Source: Selaginella moellendorffii
Taxonomy: Eukaryota > Streptophyta > Lycopodiopsida > Selaginellales > Selaginellaceae
NCBI RefSeq assembly: GCF_000143415.4
Contig: NW_003314274.1
Location: forward strand, 2,605,859 to 2,669,858
Length of the DNA stretch: 64,000 nucleotides
Direction: 5' to 3'
Below, in pieces: positions 32,660 through 43,862 of this stretch (within the stretch, counting starts at the first letter, position 1; each line of letters begins with the position of its first letter). A model generated the notes under the pieces. That model was given only the letters and a program-made list of their open reading frames with translations. It ran no database searches and was not told the origin of the DNA. A program made the translations under genes and the position numbers.

Positions 32660-33600
32660 ATGGCTGATCAAGCTGAACGCTGGAATCCTATTGTCGATGG
32701 TGGTGCTGATGATGGTGCTGACGGAGCTGCAAAGATCTAGACCATTCAAGATGTGGTTCATGAGTTGCAAGCCCTTAATCGAAATCAACAAGAGATGCAA
32801 GACAAGATGCATGGCATGATGGATATTATGCGTGGTGTGTTGAGGCACTCGAGGCTGGACATGGTAGCGCTCCAAGTAAGCCTTCTTTGGTAGATCGACT
32901 CAAGATTCCAACCTTTTTTGGTGATGGTGGTGTGGATGAGTGTCTCGTTTGGCTAGCCAATGTGAAGAAGTTCTTGGCTGCTAGGGGAACTTTAGATACA
33001 GATGCTTTAGTGGCTATTCCAATGGTTTTGTATGATGTGAGTCTTCAATGGTGGAATTGGTTTGAGGAGTCTCATGTTGTGGATAAGAAACCACTAGTAT
33101 CTACCATGGATGAGTTTGAGGCTGCTTTCTGTTTATGTTTTGCCCCTCATTACGACGTGGAGAATGCTTATACAGAACTTCAACATTTCTAGCAAGGGAA
33201 AATGACACTTGGGGACTATATCGAGAAGCTTACTCGCTTGATTAGTCGTGTTCCAACGAAGGATCTAGATCAGAACAAGTCCTACTTCATTGATGCCCTT
33301 CATAATGAGAACCTACGGCAACACTTGCGTCATTCTCAACATACAAAGAGTTTGGAGGAGCTCTTTGATACAGCTCATTTACTTGACAATGACAAGAACA
33401 AATCTCACAAGCGTTTGTGGAGTCTTTCTGTCGAGAATCATCGTGATGATCGCCGTGGAAACAAGGATGGGAACAAGCATCACAAGTGACTACTTTGGAT
33501 GCAAAGGGCTCTAAGAAGCAGAAGTTCTTTGTGAAGAATTATAGACAAGGTTGTCATCATTGTGGCGAATTTGGACACTACAAGGTTGATTATCCATAGT
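32660..33600 (+). pseudogene. gag: gag of element D (several stops)
   Basis: Starts at ATG 32,660 (MADQAERWN) just after the PBS, with an early stop near 32,740. The capsid domain runs in frame from 32,887 to 33,489 (LKIPTFFGDGGVDECLVWL, then LQWWNWFEE) with one stop at 33,190-33,192. The zinc knuckle at 33,550-33,597 reads C-HH-C-GEFG-H-YKVD-Y, so the last zinc ligand is lost. The D-family relative at 61.0 kb keeps it. Confidence 0.8.
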
Positions 33601-33668
33601 TGAAGAACAAGTAGCAGGACAAGAAGAACGGCCAATCTTCTACTCATGGTAAGTCAGATACTAAAAAG

Positions 33669-34395
33669 TTGCAAACTTTGCAGCATGAGGATGACAAGAA
33701 CAACCATTCCGGTCGAAGGAAGAGACTTTCGATCATTGCTCGTCAGCTCAACTGTGTGTGGAACAAGATGGAGCTTGAGGATACTCGTGAATCAGCTTTA
33801 ATGCTGGAGGGCGTGTTCCATGGCAATCCAGTGCGGATTTTACTGGATAGTGGGAGTGATGATAACTTTGTTTCAGCAAAGTTTGTTGTGGAGCATGGCC
33901 TGGTCACACAAGGAGTTCTTCCATACACGGTGGAAGGTGTGCTTAACATTTCAATGCTTGTGTCAAGGGGTTGGAAGTGTTGGTTGGCAAAACCACACTT
34001 GTGGAGACTTTTTATCTCGCAGATATCCATCATGCGGATCTCATTCTTGGGATGCCATGGTTGGTGAAGGTGGATCCAAAGATAAAGTGGAATATTAAGT
34101 GTATCTTGTTGGATTACGGTGGCGTTAAAGATGTGTGGTTTGTAAAGGGAGTTCAACCACCTGTTGTTATGCTCTTTGCTACATCTTTGAAGTGGGCTTG
34201 TTGTAATGGAAAAGCACTTTCAAGTTACTTGCTATTTCTTCGTGACTTGGGGGACCAAGGCACGTGTGGGGGAGAAGTAGTAGTACGGGATGTACTTGAC
34301 AAGTTCTTTTATGTCTTTCCATCTGAACTTCCTCATGGGTTGCCTCCATTACGAGGTGTGGAGCATGGGATTACATTGGAGCCGGGGACGTAGCC
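33669..34395 (+). pseudogene. Protease region of element D (frameshifted)
   Basis: Aspartic protease with active-site DSGS at 33,846-33,857 and downstream LILGMPWL, typical of gypsy proteases. A frameshift near 33,960-33,975 separates the two halves, and a TAG at 34,393 ends the second frame. Confidence 0.75.
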
Positions 34396-34479
34396 AATTT
34401 ACTTGCATCCATTTTAATGAAGTTATGCGGAGGAGCAAGAAATTCAACAACAAGTCAAGGAGTTACTTGAGTTTGGATT

Positions 34480-35056
34480 TATTCAGCCAAGTAAGTCTTT
34501 GTTTGGTGCTCCGGTCTTGCTTGTGAAGAAGGATGGTTCAATGTGGATGTGTATTGATTACCATGCCTTGAACAAAAAGACAGTGAAGAATAAAATGCCG
34601 ATGCCACATGTGGATGATATCCTAGACAAGCTTGGTGAAGCATGAGTGTTTACCAAGATTGATCTGAGGAGTGGATATTATCAGATTGCAATGGATGATG
34701 CATCTATCTTCAAGACGGCATTCAACACAAGCTTCGGACATTTTGAGTTTATAGTTATGCCTTTTGGTTTGATGAATGCACAAGCCACATTTACTCGGTT
34801 GATGACAAAGGTATTTGGGTGTTATCTTCATGAGTTTGTGGAGATTTTCTTGGACAATATTCTTGTTTTCAGCAAGAATATGGAGGAGCATAAGGTGCAT
34901 TTGCACAAGGTTCTTTTGTTACTCCGAGACAGCAAAATTTATGTGAAGAAGAGCAAATGTGAGCTTGCAAAGTCAAAGGTGGAATATCTAGGCCATATTA
35001 TGACATCTAAGGGTGTCAAGACGGATCCAAGGAAGGTGGCTGTGGTGGAAAACTGA
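34480..35056 (+). pseudogene. Reverse transcriptase of element D, active site FLDN
   Basis: Gypsy RT with IDLRSGYYQIAMDD and VMPFGLMNAQATF. The position that should hold Y/F-x-D-D reads FLDN (34,847-34,858), replacing the second catalytic aspartate by asparagine. The minus-strand relative at 48.8 kb has the same FLDN. A stop precedes the conserved segment at 34,643 and another follows it at 35,054. Confidence 0.82.
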
Positions 35057-35231
35057 TCTACACCGAATATAGTGGCCAAGTTACGCAGTTTTCTTGGTAT
35101 AGCTCGCTACTACCAATGTTTCCAGCATAAGATTGCAAAGGTGTCTATTCCTTTGATGCAGTTGTTATGCAAGAATGTGTCATTCTAGTGGAAGAAAACA
35201 CAAGAGGAGATTTGTGGCGCTGAAATGATTA

Positions 35232-35673
35232 TTGAGTGAGACTCCAATGCTTCGCATTGCTAATCCATTGAAACCTTATGAGGTAACATGCGATGCGAGT
35301 GGTTATGCACTAAGAGGAGTTCTCATGCAAGAGGGACAGCTTATTGCATTTGAGAGTCGAACATTAAATTCCGCAGAGCAACGCTATTCCAGGAGTTACT
35401 CTCTATTGTTCATGCTTTGTGGACGTGGTGGCACTATCTTTATGGTGCAGTGTTCGTGGTGTTGACAGATCACAAACCACTTGTGTATCTGAGTTGAATA
35501 CTAGGCAAGCTCGTTGGATGGTCAAACTTATGGAGTTTGGGGAGTTTCCTATTAAGCATCATCCAGGAAAATCCAATGTGGTGGCAGATGCTTTATCTCA
35601 TGTTCGTAATGTGACAATGTTACAAACACAACTTTGTCATCATTTGAGTAAGGTGGTCAGTGAGTTTGGGTAG
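35232..35673 (+). pseudogene. RNase H region of element D
   Basis: CDASGYALRGVLMQEGQ and the later HHPGKSNVVADALS mark the gypsy RNase H and its end, in two frames separated by an indel near 35,420-35,460. Confidence 0.72.
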
Positions 35674-35739
35674 TTGGTTGAGCGTGCTCAGGCTCAGAAT
35701 GCTAAGGTGGCATATTTGCGAGATTAGATGGAAGCCCCT

Positions 35740-36896
35740 TTCTCATTCATGGATGGGATTCTCTACTACAATGGCAGTGTATATTTGCCACAGGTGGATG
35801 CGTTAATTACTCAAGTTTTATTCCACTATCATGATTGTCTAGAGGCCAATCATTTTGGGGGGAAGAAGATGTATGAGTTGATTAAATGTAATTTTTATTG
35901 AAGGAATATGAAGGCTGATATCTTCAAGTATTGTAAATCATGCGAGCTCTATCAGCGGGTTAAGGTGCTAAGGGAGAAGCCGGGGGGGATTTTGCAACCT
36001 TTATCTATTCCTCAGAGCCATTGGTGTAGTATCTTTATGGACTTCATCACTTGTTTGCCATGAACACAGGGGCAAAAGGAGCAAGTATGGGTCATAGTGG
36101 ATCGGTTGACGAAGTATGTGCGGTTGTTGGGTCTTCGGAAGACTGTCATTGCCTCAGACTTGGCTGCGATTTACTTAGAGAAGGTTTTCCTGATGATCGA
36201 GATTCAAAGTTCACAAATGGATTTTGGAAAAGCTTTGCAAAGGCTATGCAAGTGACTTTGAAACTCTTAAGCGGAGATCATCCTCAAATGGATGGGTAAA
36301 CCGAGCGTGTGAATCAGGTGGTGGAGGATATACTACATTGTAGCATTGGTCAAAAGTAAGGATAATGGGATTTATATCTTTCGTTGGTGCAATTTGCTTA
36401 CAACAATAACCAACACAGTGGAATCAAACTAAGTCCTTACTTTGCCATGCTTGGAAGGCATCCCCAAACAACGGTGGAGTTGGGATTGCATTTGAGTAAG
36501 GACATTCAAGATAAGCTTGATTCCGAAGTGACTGATCCAGCTACAGAACTTGATGAGATTTTGGTGGTGTGCAAACAGAATTTGCAAGCAGCTCAAAATA
36601 GAGTGGAGAAGTTTGCTAATGAGCATTGTTAATTCTAGGAATATAAGGTGGGTGATCTCGTCTTCGTACGAGTGGTCTTTCTGTCAAGTGAGCGGTGGAA
36701 CACCTTGGTGCCTTTATGGACAGGTAAGAGTGATAAACTTTCCCATCGATATGCTAGTCCATATAAAGTGCTGGAGTGCATTGCTAAAGCGGCTTATCAA
36801 GTGTGGCTGCCAGTTGGGGTGAAAATTCATCCGGTATTTTATGTCAGCCAGTTGAACAGTGTACTATTTCAGAGTGATGGCCCAATGCCTCCTTGA
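35740..36896 (+). pseudogene. Integrase and GPY/F-type tail of element D
   Basis: Remnants in several frames. The HHCC zinc segment ends CKSCELYQR near 35,935-35,965. The catalytic core shows MDFITCLP (36,039) and DRDSKFTNGFWKSF (about 36,197). GDHPQMDG-stop-TERVNQ at about 36,270-36,320 has no intron, unlike element E. The C-terminal SPYKVLECIAKAAYQVWLP (about 36,752-36,820) matches the GPY/F module. Confidence 0.75.
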
Positions 36897-37649
36897 TGTA
36901 TATGGCTGTGGAAGATGGACCAGGAGCTTGAGCAGGGTTTCCCCAGAAAGAGTGATCACCAATACAACTCGTCCTTGGGACAAGGACTTTGTTGGGGGGG
37001 AAGAATTGTTAGGCGCCAGCTTTGACCACGTGGTCAATCTTGGTCAAAGGGAGGGTCAAAGGTATATTAAGGCATGTTAGGGTAAGGGACTTAACCTACC
37101 CTAGGGCTCACATTGGAGTGGTAGTGCAGTGGAGCTTTTGAGGTAGCTTGGGGGTGGTTGGGTGGTGAGGAATCTCAAGAGGTGGTGTAACATAGTCTAG
37201 GGCAGCTAGATCTCTGTCTTTTTGTGCCAGATCATAAAAGCTGCACACTTTTGAATACTACAAAACACAAAAGAGAGAAAAAAAATGAGGAAGAGCCAGA
37301 ATCTCTTAGAACTCTTAGACTCAAAGAATAAAGTCCCTACCTTCAACCTGCCACAACAAGAGCATTGGATTTCAGGATTCCCAGCTTCGTCCTTCTCCTG
37401 CCCACCACCATCACAAGGATCACTCCATAAAGCCACCATCACTAAAATCCCAGCAGGGCAAAAATAGAATCTACTGAACATGAAAAACAGGTTTTGGATC
37501 AGTAGCGATGAGCTGGTTCCATTCTTATGGAAATAGGACTCACCCAAACCAGTGCTGAGTCTCTCAATATCTGTGTGTGGAGAGCAAAGAACACAACCAG
37601 CACGTCTTTGATTTCATGGCAGCCAGGAGCATTGTGCCATGGAACTTAC

Positions 37650-38134
37650 AGCTGGGTAGGAGATATCAAACAAGGAGAACTCTGGCTTGAGAAACTTTGC
37701 CATGGTCAGCAAGGGATGAGCAATTCTCACAGTCGACTTGGATGCATAATTCCCTGCAATATCAACAACAGCGAGCAAGCATGACAGGGAAATTGACACA
37801 AACATGACAAGGAAAAGAAAGAGTACACATACCTCAAGTGGTCATTGGGGAGAGAGCAACAGGAGTGGCAGGAGACCGGAGTTGTGCTGTGTAGCATTTA
37901 AAAGGCTGAAAACAGAGGTGAGGCATCAGACACCAAGAAAAAGAAGAAAAAAAACAAAAACAAAAGAATGATCAAAATCAGCGAATATGAGGAAAGTAAG
38001 AAAATCATAAATTCAGTGCGGATGACGTTACCTGCTGACAAATCTCGCAAATGGTGTTCTCTTATCCTTATTCCCAGTGGCTACATTGGAAACCAAGAAC
38101 TATTCCAAGTTGCAGTGCTCCTGGCCTCATGGGA
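37650..38134 (-). pseudogene. Second MARCH-like RING-variant copy, cut by assembly gap
   Basis: Minus-strand exon pieces: about 38,110-38,032, reading CSHWE then NTICEICQQ; 37,905-37,833, reading PFKCYTAQLRSPATPVA; and 37,753-37,650, reading YASKSTVRIAHPLLTMAKFL, with acceptor TATTGCAG and donor GTAAGTTCC. The first two are direct relatives of the exons at 32.35 and 31.9 kb. Stops in the first exon and a frame break in the second mark it as decayed. The 5' exon would lie in or beyond the gap. Confidence 0.5.
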
Positions 38135-38234
38135 NNNNNNNNNNNNNNNNNNNNNNNNNNNNNNNNNNNNNNNNNNNNNNNNNNNNNNNNNNNNNNNNNN
38201 NNNNNNNNNNNNNNNNNNNNNNNNNNNNNNNNNN
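38135..38234. other. Assembly gap of exactly 100 N
   Basis: One hundred consecutive N. This round number usually marks a scaffold gap of unknown size. Translated frames across it are artefacts. Confidence 0.98.
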
Positions 38235-41200
38235 ATCGTATGTGAATCAAGCAGCTAGAGCTCCAGAAGATTCTTTGTATTGTGCAATTTGAATGAACTT
38301 GAACTTGTACTGAAGTTTTATACATAGAACAAGATGCACACTTCACAGGTATAATGCCTTGCTTGCTGTGTCCTTAGTGTGCTACATCACGACTTTTTTT
38401 TTCTTGGGATATCTGTGTAAGTGATTCAATCCTGCTTATCAAGATTGCGAGATCAATCTCTTCTTTATCATGAGCTCACTATCTCTTAGCATCTCTTTTT
38501 CTGCTATCTTCGTGCATCGTCAGGTAACAACATTTTTTCTGCTGAGTATGAATGATTTTTTGTTTTTGTTCCAGCTGAATGGGCGCCTGCTACCTGCTTT
38601 AGTGATAGTGCTCTGCTGCATGTAATTATGCTACAGTGCATTGTCAAGTGAGCTGTGAGACTACAATTGAATCAGAGTGCCCATGCTTGTCATGGGAATG
38701 GCCACCACACTTATCTCCGTGATATATTCTATGGACTCTTTGACTACTTTCCTGTCACTGGCAGCTCCTCCTCGCAAGGAAGGTAACATTAGAGTGACTT
38801 TGTGAGTTTTTCTACTCAATTCTTCTTCCAGAAGCCCCTTGCAACCTTTGCTCTGAAGGAGAGATTTCAAAAACAGTAACAAACTAAGCAGCACTGGATC
38901 TGAGCACGACTTCCACGAAGCAAAGAAGCCGTCCCAGCACCGTCCTGTCACGTACATCTACTCATTCTTTTATCTCTTGCAAGCATATACTCGGCTATGT
39001 TGCTCACCAGACTGGAGACAAGGATGCTATCGACGTTGGCTAGCCTTCAAAATGGGTCCGGATTGGCACAATGTGGTTCACAGCGGCACTATACATTTGG
39101 TTGCTCATAGCTCCACTCATTCTTCCAGATTGAGACTTCTTCTAAGCGCATGCAAAGTAAGCTCGAGTTTATTATAATGTAGTGTTGTAAATTTGGAAAA
39201 GAAATTAAAAGTCTTTGGTTGGAAACAAATTAAGAGCTTCCACCATGGATCTAGTGTTGCAGATTGATTGTGAGAACTTTGGAGCATCTGCATGGAAGAA
39301 AAGCAAACGAATGAGGAACAAAAACTGATCAAGTTTTTCTTTGTTTTTACCTTGTTCTCCTGCATAGATGGGGATCTCATACAGCTTTTTAGATGCCATG
39401 CCTCTAGAAGCTCGTACACATAATCATCTTCAACCTGTGACATCACACTGTCAGAACAAACACACCCCCTAAAGGTGATAAGAGCTTATGTTTATGAGAC
39501 GAATGGATCATGTGGACAGTATGGTCAAAAGGCTACTTGCTGGTGCTGCAGCGGCAGTGGTGGATGCTGAGGTTACGGAGGTGTCACAACCATAGCTGCT
39601 GCTAGTTCTTCATAAAACCTGTTGATCAAAGATCATCCTCAACACACTTCTTTTCAGCTTTTTAATTACCTCACATAACACTGATTGTCTAAAGAAGTTT
39701 GTTTTTTTATCAATTCCAGGATAGTCTCCAACATTAAGGAACTTATCCTATATCCTGTGGTCAACTTCTTGAGGTCTCTGCTTGGAATTTTGGAATTTTG
39801 GGGTCAATTTCTTGGTTTTGCCACTTTTGTAGGTACCATGCTTCATCAAAATCTATAGTTTGAACTAAAGGCTTCCTTTCTGTGGAGCACTGTCTTTAAG
39901 ATTGTGGGTATAGGGATATTCCCATATATGAAGTCTTGGAAAATTACCATTTCCTTTGTCCAGAAATCCCAAATCCACCTTTAGAAGTATCACTTGATTT
40001 CTTTTGTGAAAATGTTTTTTAAGCATATATTTTATAAAGGTGGGAATATATTGATATTTTAAGTAGACTTAGTATATTTAAGAAAATTATGTAAATTTTT
40101 TATGGATCTTCAAATAAAATATAAGATTAATATAAAATAAATAGATTATAATAATATAGAATGAAATATAGAAGAATGATGGTGAAAAGTTTTGAGGGAT
40201 TTCCTTCATAGTGGGTTTAGTATTCTTCAGATTCATAGAGAAGCTAATTGAGTTTTTTCTTGGATGTAATTTTTGTTAATTAAAGCATATCACTGTTGAT
40301 TACAATTAGTTATACAACACTACCACTAAATCAATCTAGTAAGAAATGTTAAGAATAAACATATAAAATATTATTATTATATTCATAATAAGATCTAAAA
40401 TTTTTAAAAGAGCATTGTATTAAGAATAAACGCTTTAAACCCATTACTAATCCATCAAAAATGAATGTCCAAAGATTGTAACAGTAACTAAAAAAAAGAA
40501 GTGAAGCTAATGTGCACAAAGAAATTGAAGTAGTGCATTTGGAGTTTGTTAATTCTTGAAGTGTTATTACAATTAGTTAGTGAATCTGACTAATACATTA
40601 TTGACACTAAATAATTTAATGAAATTTTTAGCAATTATTTTGATACACAATTATATACTCATGTTGATTAGATGTCACTACTTTTAGTTTACCTGGCTAT
40701 TTAGTTTTCTTATTTCTTTTTCCTTTATTTCTTCATCTTTCAAATGCCAAAGGTTTTGGAGAAAACCTTATAACTATTGCATTAGGTATAATTTTTAACA
40801 TTTTAAATCACTGCACATAGAAGAAAAGAAATTTGCAATACAAATCTAGGAATCCTTGTTAGGATTGAGGATTTTCATTGAAGAAAATTATGAATTCTTA
40901 ATGGCTGTGTCAAACAGTGCATTACACTAAGAGTAGAACATATCATACCATAATTTTCTCATAAAATAAAAATATATAGATAAATGAAATCAAAGGCTAC
41001 TAACTTTTAATATTTATCAATAAATTTTTAGAGAACATAAAATTACGTATAAAAGTTCTCTATATAACTGTTTTAAAGCATGGAAAACTTTCAACAAATG
41101 AGACCATATAAGTCTGAAATATTTTGAAAACTAAACATCGATTATAAAAAAATTAAATTATTAATTAAAAAAAGATCTAGCACATTACCATATACATAAT

Positions 41201-41640
41201 AATATTAACATATTTTATTTATGATAATATATTTATAATAATACAATAATATTTTCAACATTTAAGATATATAAGGTTAATTTCTTTTGTATTTTCATTT
41301 CTAAAATATATACTTTTTTCTATCAAATTTATCATTTGTGATTAAAGTATTTTTTTTTTCATTTTATCAACTCTAGTTCATGATTCTCTTGTATTATAAA
41401 GTAGATTTTTCAAACCTAGATTTTACAGAATATAAAACTAAAAATTATAAAATTAGGTCTAGCATACTACTATATGCATGAATAATTAAAATATATTTTA
41501 TATTGCAATGACCACTGCTTTCTTCTAGCTGTAAGAAATTTTTGGCTTTATTAAAACTATAGAATAACTCTATCTAGATAAAATATAAAATATATAAACT
41601 ATTTTCGTTGTAGATTAAAAGAAATAAACATGTTTTCAGA
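38235..41640. other. AT-rich DNA with possible exon debris
   Basis: Minus-strand stretches at 38,957-38,661 and 39,430-39,340 (VEDDYVYELLEAWHLKS, between an AG acceptor and a GTAAAAAC donor) have exon-like composition and may belong to the RING-variant or a neighbouring gene. I cannot assign them. From 39.9 kb the sequence is very AT-rich with no coding signal. Confidence 0.35.
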
Positions 41641-41654
41641 TGGGATTTATACTA

Positions 41655-41668
41655 CATATACATATATA

Positions 41669-41702
<34 letters not shown>

Positions 41703-41738
41703 CATATACATATACATACATATATATATATACATATT
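41655..41738. repeat. Palindromic TATATG/CATATA microsatellite
   Basis: A run of TATATG units switches to CATATA units around GTATAC, so the ~80-bp tract can fold back on itself. It may form a cruciform and be prone to length change. Confidence 0.7.
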
Positions 41739-41839
41739 TTTCTTATTATTATTGTATTATAAATAGTGATTATTAGTGACATGATTAACATTTTCTGAAC
41801 ACTATAGTGGTGAATGATATAATAAAGTTTCTTTGCTTA

Positions 41840-43450
41840 GAAGAAGAAGTAAACTGTAAGCTCCTGAGTTTGGACTTCCCAGAAGGTTACTTAGCCCAAT
41901 ACTATCCAAACCCAAGAACACTTAACCCCAAGTATCCCAAAACCCTTAACCGATTGAAAAAGAAAGTGCAATTTTATTCATGAGCCCTTTCCCTTTATAT
42001 TTGAACCCTAGCAGATTGTTTCTTGAGTTGTTCTTTTTGGTTGTTTACATAAACCTGGATGGTTATAGAAGTGTTAAAATGTCATCATGCATGACAAAAT
42101 TCCATGTTTTTGTTACTTCTCTAATCCAATTTCCAATGTATGCCATTAATATTACTGCAATAGTAATATAAATATTCAGTAGCTACATTATGAATAATTA
42201 AAAAGATGTATTATTTGAATTTATAAAGATTATTGTGAAAGTTTTAAATTTTTTAATATGATCATTTAAATTTATTATGGGAGGACCCTATCATAAATTC
42301 TAACTTTATATTTTTTTTAAGCTATCTGCTATTTGTATCACATGTTGTTTCTTCTTTTTCTCTATCTATTTGTAATTTTTATCATGCTCATTGAATAGCC
42401 CACCACTTGATAAGATTTAACACCCTTTCAGCTGTTGAATCTGTGATAATAACAAATACAACTCAAAAACAAAATCAGTCTATGCTATCAAATTTTTACC
42501 ATAGCAACTTCATGTGCTTGGATGTACCAGCAAGGACTCCTTAGCTTATGGAACTGCAGAAGGTAGCTCAAGTTTTTCTTTCATCTCTTAGAAGAAGCTA
42601 ACAAAGCTTTTTCTTGTAGTAACCCGAGCATAGATGGTGAAAACTGGTGGCAAGGCCATGCACATGCTACTCAATTCCCAGCCAAGGCACTCTTACAAGG
42701 ATTGATTCACCAGGTTTAATATTTGTAGTATCACAAGTCTCCCTGCAAGCTGACTTGGTCACTCAGAGAAACTGAGAGACAGTCTACTTCGTGATTGAGT
42801 TGAAGGAACTCAAGTTGGTTGTTTGGTTGTTGTTGCTGTTTGTGGGATTGAAACACCAGAGGATCTTCTCATAGATGGCCTGGGACACGAATGCATCCTT
42901 GCCAACACTGATTTTCAGGTGGCAGCAGCCAGAGAGCTTGCCTTCAAGCTAGACAGCCCGAGCTTCAGGTTTTGAAAGAAAAAAAAGCTTGCTCTTTGCT
43001 CATGTTGTTTTCATTTCTTTAGCAGGTAGCTCAAAAAAAATTGGTTTTTTTACTTCCATACTTGGTCCCGGTGGGAGTGTGAAAGCTTTTCTCTCAGATT
43101 TACCAGACATTTGCTGGGCGGGAATGATGGTACATATGCATGAGTCTTCTCACAAATGCTTTTTGTGACATGGTCTATAGTTTTTCAATCTCTTTCTCTT
43201 TCTTGAGCAACTATGGCAATGCTTTCCAAAACTTATACACTTATGGCGGATACAGCATTCTTCCCTGCATTGATGCTGCTATTGCCTACATCTTTGAAGA
43301 TAACAGCACATAGATGATAATTTGATAACATCACTTGATATCAAATCAAAATCTGGATTTGATCATTTGTAACCTTGCCATAAGCAAACACGTCTGTTTG
43401 GGCAGACGTTTGTTATGACAATTTACTGACAATCTCATCTGAATGAATCG
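41840..43450. other. Intergenic DNA; repeat piece and unassigned exon-like segment
   Basis: 41,850-41,945 shares ACTGTAAGCTCCT...CCCAATACTAT...TTAACCCCAA with 60,685-60,765, so it is a dispersed repeat. Around 42,850-42,970 a + strand stretch reads GIETPEDLLIDGLGHECILA and VAAARELAFKLDSPSF next to GTTTTG. It looks like worn coding sequence, but I do not recognise it. Confidence 0.35.
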
Positions 43451-43796
43451 TCAGCCTGTGGTAACGAGAGTATTAACAATCTTCTTACTTCTCAAAATCA
43501 CTGATTGCTGTCTTTTGATGATTCCAATGAAGTCGCATGGAACAACTTGATGTTTGTTACTATCTGAAAGTACTGAGCTCTCCTTCACGAAGGCGCAAAA
43601 ACGCAGAAAAGCGAGAGTGTTGAGGCTGATATCGTCATTAAACTTGTTTTTTATGAACGCAAGAATGCCAAGCAATCGATGCTTCGTGATTTTTTTAAAA
43701 AAAAATTGCACACATGTTTGCTCTACATAAGTACCACACGTACGTTAGTCGCCCTACCTTTCCGTCTATTCCTTTGCCTAGACTTGGATCCCAGAG

Positions 43797-43852
43797 GTAA
43801 GGCCACTCAAGTAAGTTTTGGTATTGCTAACTTAATACTTTCAAATTTACAG
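43797..43852 (+). other. Possible 5'UTR intron of the DRC5 gene
   Basis: GAG|GTAAGGCC ... TTGCTAACTT ... TTTACAG lies just before the start codon at 43,863. The intron would be 56 nt, or 42 nt with the alternative donor at 43,811, and includes a good branch-point match (GCTAAC). Confidence 0.45.
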
Positions 43853-43862
43853 TTTCGCCCTA

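Larger units (their letters stand above)
32401..37239 (+). mobile_element. Full-length Ty3/gypsy element D, TSD GCTGC
   Basis: 4,839 bp with 233-bp LTRs (32,401-32,633 and 37,007-37,239) starting TGTTAGG, and GCTGC at 32,396-32,400 and 37,240-37,244. The LTRs differ at about 22 positions by eye (near 9%), so the insertion is old. The PBS is TTGGTATCAGAGAG (32,634 on) and the purine tract is GTTGGGGGGGAAG (36,991-37,003). Domain order is gag, zinc knuckle, protease, RT, RNase H, integrase and a GPY/F-type C-terminus; no chromodomain is evident. Many stops and frameshifts make it inactive. It lies in a RING-variant exon. Confidence 0.92.
31854..37460 (-). pseudogene. MARCH-like RING-variant E3 ligase pseudogene, split by element D
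   Basis: RING-variant (RINGv) proteins are membrane-associated ubiquitin ligases. On the minus strand an exon at about 37,460-37,341 ends CSCCGRLK before a GTAGGG donor. An 83-nt intron follows, then an exon from 37,257 that is interrupted by element D and resumes at 32,400-32,349. Read across the insertion, it gives VQHWCN then DTICKICQ, matching the CVQRWCNEKG-TTCEIC core of plant RINGv domains. The next exon, 31,918-31,854, reads PFKCYAAPIQFRATPVANDHL before a GTATGTG donor. In-frame stops follow WCN and CKICQ, and the insertion ends any function. The name rests on the cysteine pattern only. Confidence 0.55.

Noticed and set aside
36051-36299. Separate 82-codon gene in element D
   Set aside because: It is integrase sequence of element D read across frameshifts.
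38051-38346. Open frames crossing the N run
   Set aside because: Artefacts of unknown bases.
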